DNA of 64,000 bases, from contig NC_065873.1 of the NCBI RefSeq assembly GCF_933775445.1, positions 13,392,001 through 13,456,000 on the forward strand, written 5' to 3'. A program made the position numbers and the translations under genes. Under the pieces are notes generated by a model that ran no database searches, was not told the DNA's origin, and saw only the letters and a program-made list of their open reading frames with translations. This DNA is from Argentina anserina (lineage: Eukaryota > Streptophyta > Magnoliopsida > Rosales > Rosaceae). Below are positions 61,149-64,000 of the stretch, one piece after another (the stretch's first letter is position 1; each line of letters opens with the position of its first letter).

Positions 61149-62765
61149 TGATAGGAGCACTTTGTGCGACGTTCGTAACATGTTTTTACCTCCATTTGTA
61201 CTTTACTTAGCCCTTATTATTGTAGTGTTGAGTCATTGAGTCGAGTTAGAAGACTTTGGTGGCGTTGGTTGCCTTTTGGTGCTAAAACGGGTGTAAAATG
61301 CAGAAATTGTCGAGAGTACATAGAGTAGTATTCCTTATCAAACTAGGAAACCTAGTTGGGTTAGTATTTTTATTATTCGACATTTCTGTAACATTTGTGA
61401 TTTATATTTATTATTTTCTTTTTTATTTCAGAATTAAATGAGAGATAATGGCTTGGAAATTAAGGAAAGAAAGAGGAGAAAAAGGAAACAAAAGGAGAAA
61501 AAGGAAAGAAGTAATTTAGTTTCTGAATGGGATGAAAAGGAAGAAGTATGCAGCCTCAAAGGTGGGAATGTTCATCCGGCAATTAAAAGGAAAGAAGAAG
61601 AAAAGAAGGAAACAAAAGAAAAAAAAGAAATAGAGGATCAGCCCATCAAAAACCCTAGCAACCCCTCTCTTCCTCCTTCCTCTATATAAGGCACGGCCTC
61701 CCTCACAATTCATGATCTCCATTCTCCCAAAAACAAAGCCAAAATTCTGTCCAAATATCCAGAAAATTACAAGCCAAAAACTTCATCCATCTCCACCAAA
61801 CCGTGCTCATCTTCTTGCCTCTCCAAATCCGAATTCATCTTTGCTTCATCCTTCAAGGTTTCTAATGTGTGATTCATCCATGGCTTGTAATTTTTATTTA
61901 GGTTTTCTGCAATTTTCGAATTTATTGTATGAATTCTTGAATGTTATTTTCGGTTTATATATGAAAAACATAAATTCAGACTTCTTTGGTTTTATGTTTT
62001 GATTGTATGAACAATTGAATATGTGTTTATGCCGTGTGTAGCATTTATGGGCAGTAGGATTTTCGAAATTAATTTAGGTTTTATTTCAATTAATTCCTTG
62101 AATTCGTACATCTAAATCAATGCTTGAGGAAGCCAAGGCCATGGTTCTCCTAGGGTTGCGATTTAATTCACCAAAGTGTTCATTGATTGAATATGCGCTT
62201 CGTGTTTCAATTATGGATACTTATATAGGGCTGTGATAGTTCTAGGAATTTGCATGTTTAATCAAGATGAGTGACGCCATGCTTGCTTACATGTCTCCAA
62301 TTCGACTTAATGTGCTTTTGTGCTACTTTGTTGTTTAACTAGTACGCTTCGTTATGTTGAACTCTCTTTATCATATATTTAGGATTGAACGCTTCGTTGA
62401 TTCTAAATATGTAAGAAGTTTTAACAATTAGATGAACCGCTTCGGACTCTAATTAGAATTGGAATTGAAATGGACTTAGAAAGAATCGAAAATACTTGCT
62501 GCCTATATGTTGTTCTATGCGTGTCATACATGTTAAATGAATAGAATTCGTGTTTTGGTTATGTGATGAATGGTTGATCAATTGTATATAAGTAATTTAT
62601 GATTTATTTTAAGTTGTAGTTTTATAATCAATCTCAAATCCCCCAATAACATGATAAGTTTTGAGGCCCTTTTGATTTCCCGGACTGAACGATCCCTGCT
62701 TATTCTATACTAACGATGATGTTTTACATGGTATTTTATAGACGTTCTAACAAAACGCTCTATCA
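61149..62765 (+). mobile_element. 5' LTR of an Athila-like Gypsy element
   Basis: It starts TGATAGGAGCACTTTGTGCG and ends AAAACGCTCTATCA, 1617 bp, the same family as the solo LTR at 6674-8197. It is followed by a primer-binding site, so it is a 5' LTR. A GA-rich tract (61438-61660) yields meaningless lysine/glutamate-rich frames. Confidence 0.82.
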
Positions 62766-62768
62766 TTT

Positions 62769-62786
62769 TGGCGCCTTTGCCGGGGA
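62769..62786 (+). other. Primer-binding site, tRNA-Asp type
   Basis: TGGCGCCTTTGCCGGGGA differs at one position from the complement of the plant tRNA-Asp 3' end, which primes Athila-type elements. It lies four bases after the LTR end. Confidence 0.8.
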
Positions 62787-64000
62787 ATTGATTAATTCTC
62801 AATGCTTTGAAGTGTTAATTTTGTGCTATATTGTGAATTGTATAATTGTATTTTGGTTAATATGTATATGTGAACAGTAATCGTAAATAGTGCATCTGTG
62901 AACAGTAACCCGAAAATATAAAAAAGTAATTTTTGAATTCGTAAATCTTGTATTTGTGATAGAGTTTGTGTTTGTTAAGAAGTTGTTATTTGTTTTCTTG
63001 TTGTAGTAGTATACATATAGGATACTTGTTATACTTAGTTAAATTTTTATGGAAGCTAAATATTTATTTATGTTTAGTTCATTATAAGCTATAAAGCAAA
63101 CAGAATAGGTAAAGTTCATTTTGTTAGTATTAGCTTTAACCCTCCATTTGTACCTTGCTAAGGTCACTTGGGGTTGATGGCGGCTTTTATTAACACTTTA
63201 TGAGCAGTCTAACACACAAATTTATTCTGAGCTGAGTAAGGGGCATGCTATTTTCATTACCCTGGTTCAAGGTTTACAAAATTGGATCTCAGAGGCCCAT
63301 AGACTGACATACATCTCGGTGATGGAGTCGATAGAGAGCTTGCTCTCCGTGGTTACCAACAAATGAGTCATGTCTTGTAACTATCTCTGAATCTAGCTAT
63401 CCAGCCTTCTGAAACAAAGGAATGAGTTTGTGCCTAGACGATATAATTAGGCCGCACGTCCACCTTGCTTTATAACTTAGAAAATAACTTTGTATAAATA
63501 AGTATATATAACTTCAAAAGAAAATAATACCCTAATTTTTAAGATATATCGGATAAAGCAAGACCTTACTTGGGATTGTTTCAATCCATTGCACAGTTAG
63601 CTCCTATGCTCCACGTACCTTAAATATTAGGATATTGTGAATAAAAACAATTAGATTTTAGGATATTCATACACATTTGTTGTAAAACAAAAATTGTCCT
63701 TAACGTTTATACTTGTATTTCATTTATACAATTACTAACATGTCTTTTATTTCGTTTTATATATAATTGATCATTAACATTTTGTGTCTTTGTATAGTAT
63801 AGTTGTCAATTGTGGATTCTAAGAAAAAGTTGGAGAATTCTATTGTTAATAGTTGATTGAAGCTCTCAATGACTTGGGATGGACGACAAGTGTTGCAAGA
63901 AGCGGAGTTCTACCACACTCTAACTTTTGATTCATGATTTGCGATTAATTCAACTCATACTAACTTTAGCTTAATCATTAACACTTTACTAACTTATTCT
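62787..64000 (+). mobile_element. Athila-like internal leader, then unassigned sequence
   Basis: About 62787-63110 is the non-coding leader of the element. From about 63120 I find no gag frame and no recognised repeat. Whether the element continues past the window edge or is truncated here cannot be decided. Confidence 0.4.

Noticed and set aside
61438..61689. Lysine/glutamate-rich frame
   Set aside because: Purine-rich tract inside the Athila-like LTR; low-complexity translation.
1..64000. tRNA, rRNA or CRISPR-like arrays
   Set aside because: The tRNA-like matches are retrotransposon primer-binding sites, and the regular repeats are 505-bp satellite units without spacer structure.

Overview
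The window is nuclear DNA of a flowering plant: spliced genes with GT-AG introns, AT-rich intergenic DNA, nested LTR retrotransposons, hAT and PIF/Harbinger elements, and a TIR-type immune-receptor cluster. The gene set and repeat style suggest a eudicot, perhaps Rosaceae, but the family assignment is inference and nothing here proves it. All gene models were built by eye from splice sites and reading-frame continuity.

Layout. 1-1357: 5' end of a Copia element on the minus strand, its LTR ending 163 bp before the start codon of a VIP1-like bZIP gene (1521-4983, +, four coding exons). 5.2-14.2 kb: repeat territory with a UDP-glycosyltransferase relic, two solo LTRs with perfect 5-bp target duplications (one nested in an older LTR), and a roughly 2-kb GC-ended hAT-like element carrying three tandem units of about 505 bp. 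14776-19513 (+): RSRC2-like arginine/serine-rich protein with a SMAP domain. 21382-23730 (+): F-box protein.

24.2-42 kb is a duplicated block on the minus strand. It contains two paralogous genes encoding a TIR domain joined to a hydrophobic C-terminal domain with four predicted membrane helices (26066-27513 and 40373-41974), each followed downstream by part of a tRNA-splicing endonuclease SEN2 gene (24262-24360, truncated; 38781-39517, decayed). Between the two halves lie Gypsy LTRs, a reversed solo-type LTR, Gypsy protease and reverse-transcriptase remains, a second satellite-bearing hAT-like copy, and TIR and NB-ARC relics.

42.4-56.2 kb is one TIR-NBS-LRR pseudogene on the minus strand, split by a hAT element (52798-55100, perfect 8-bp target duplication, itself carrying a 320-bp fold-back element) and by a Copia element (45984-52748), and bounded on its LRR side by a Gypsy LTR. 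Across the hAT the two halves rejoin in frame. 56905-59212 (-): a complete serine decarboxylase gene in five exons, apparently intact. 59.3-64 kb: a hAT MITE, a PIF/Harbinger ORF1 relic, and the 5' LTR and tRNA-Asp-type primer-binding site of an Athila-like element running to the window edge.

Four genes look like ordinary conserved plant genes (bZIP, RSRC2-like, F-box, serine decarboxylase). The two TIR-membrane genes look intact and are the most unusual content. No rRNA, tRNA or CRISPR array was seen.
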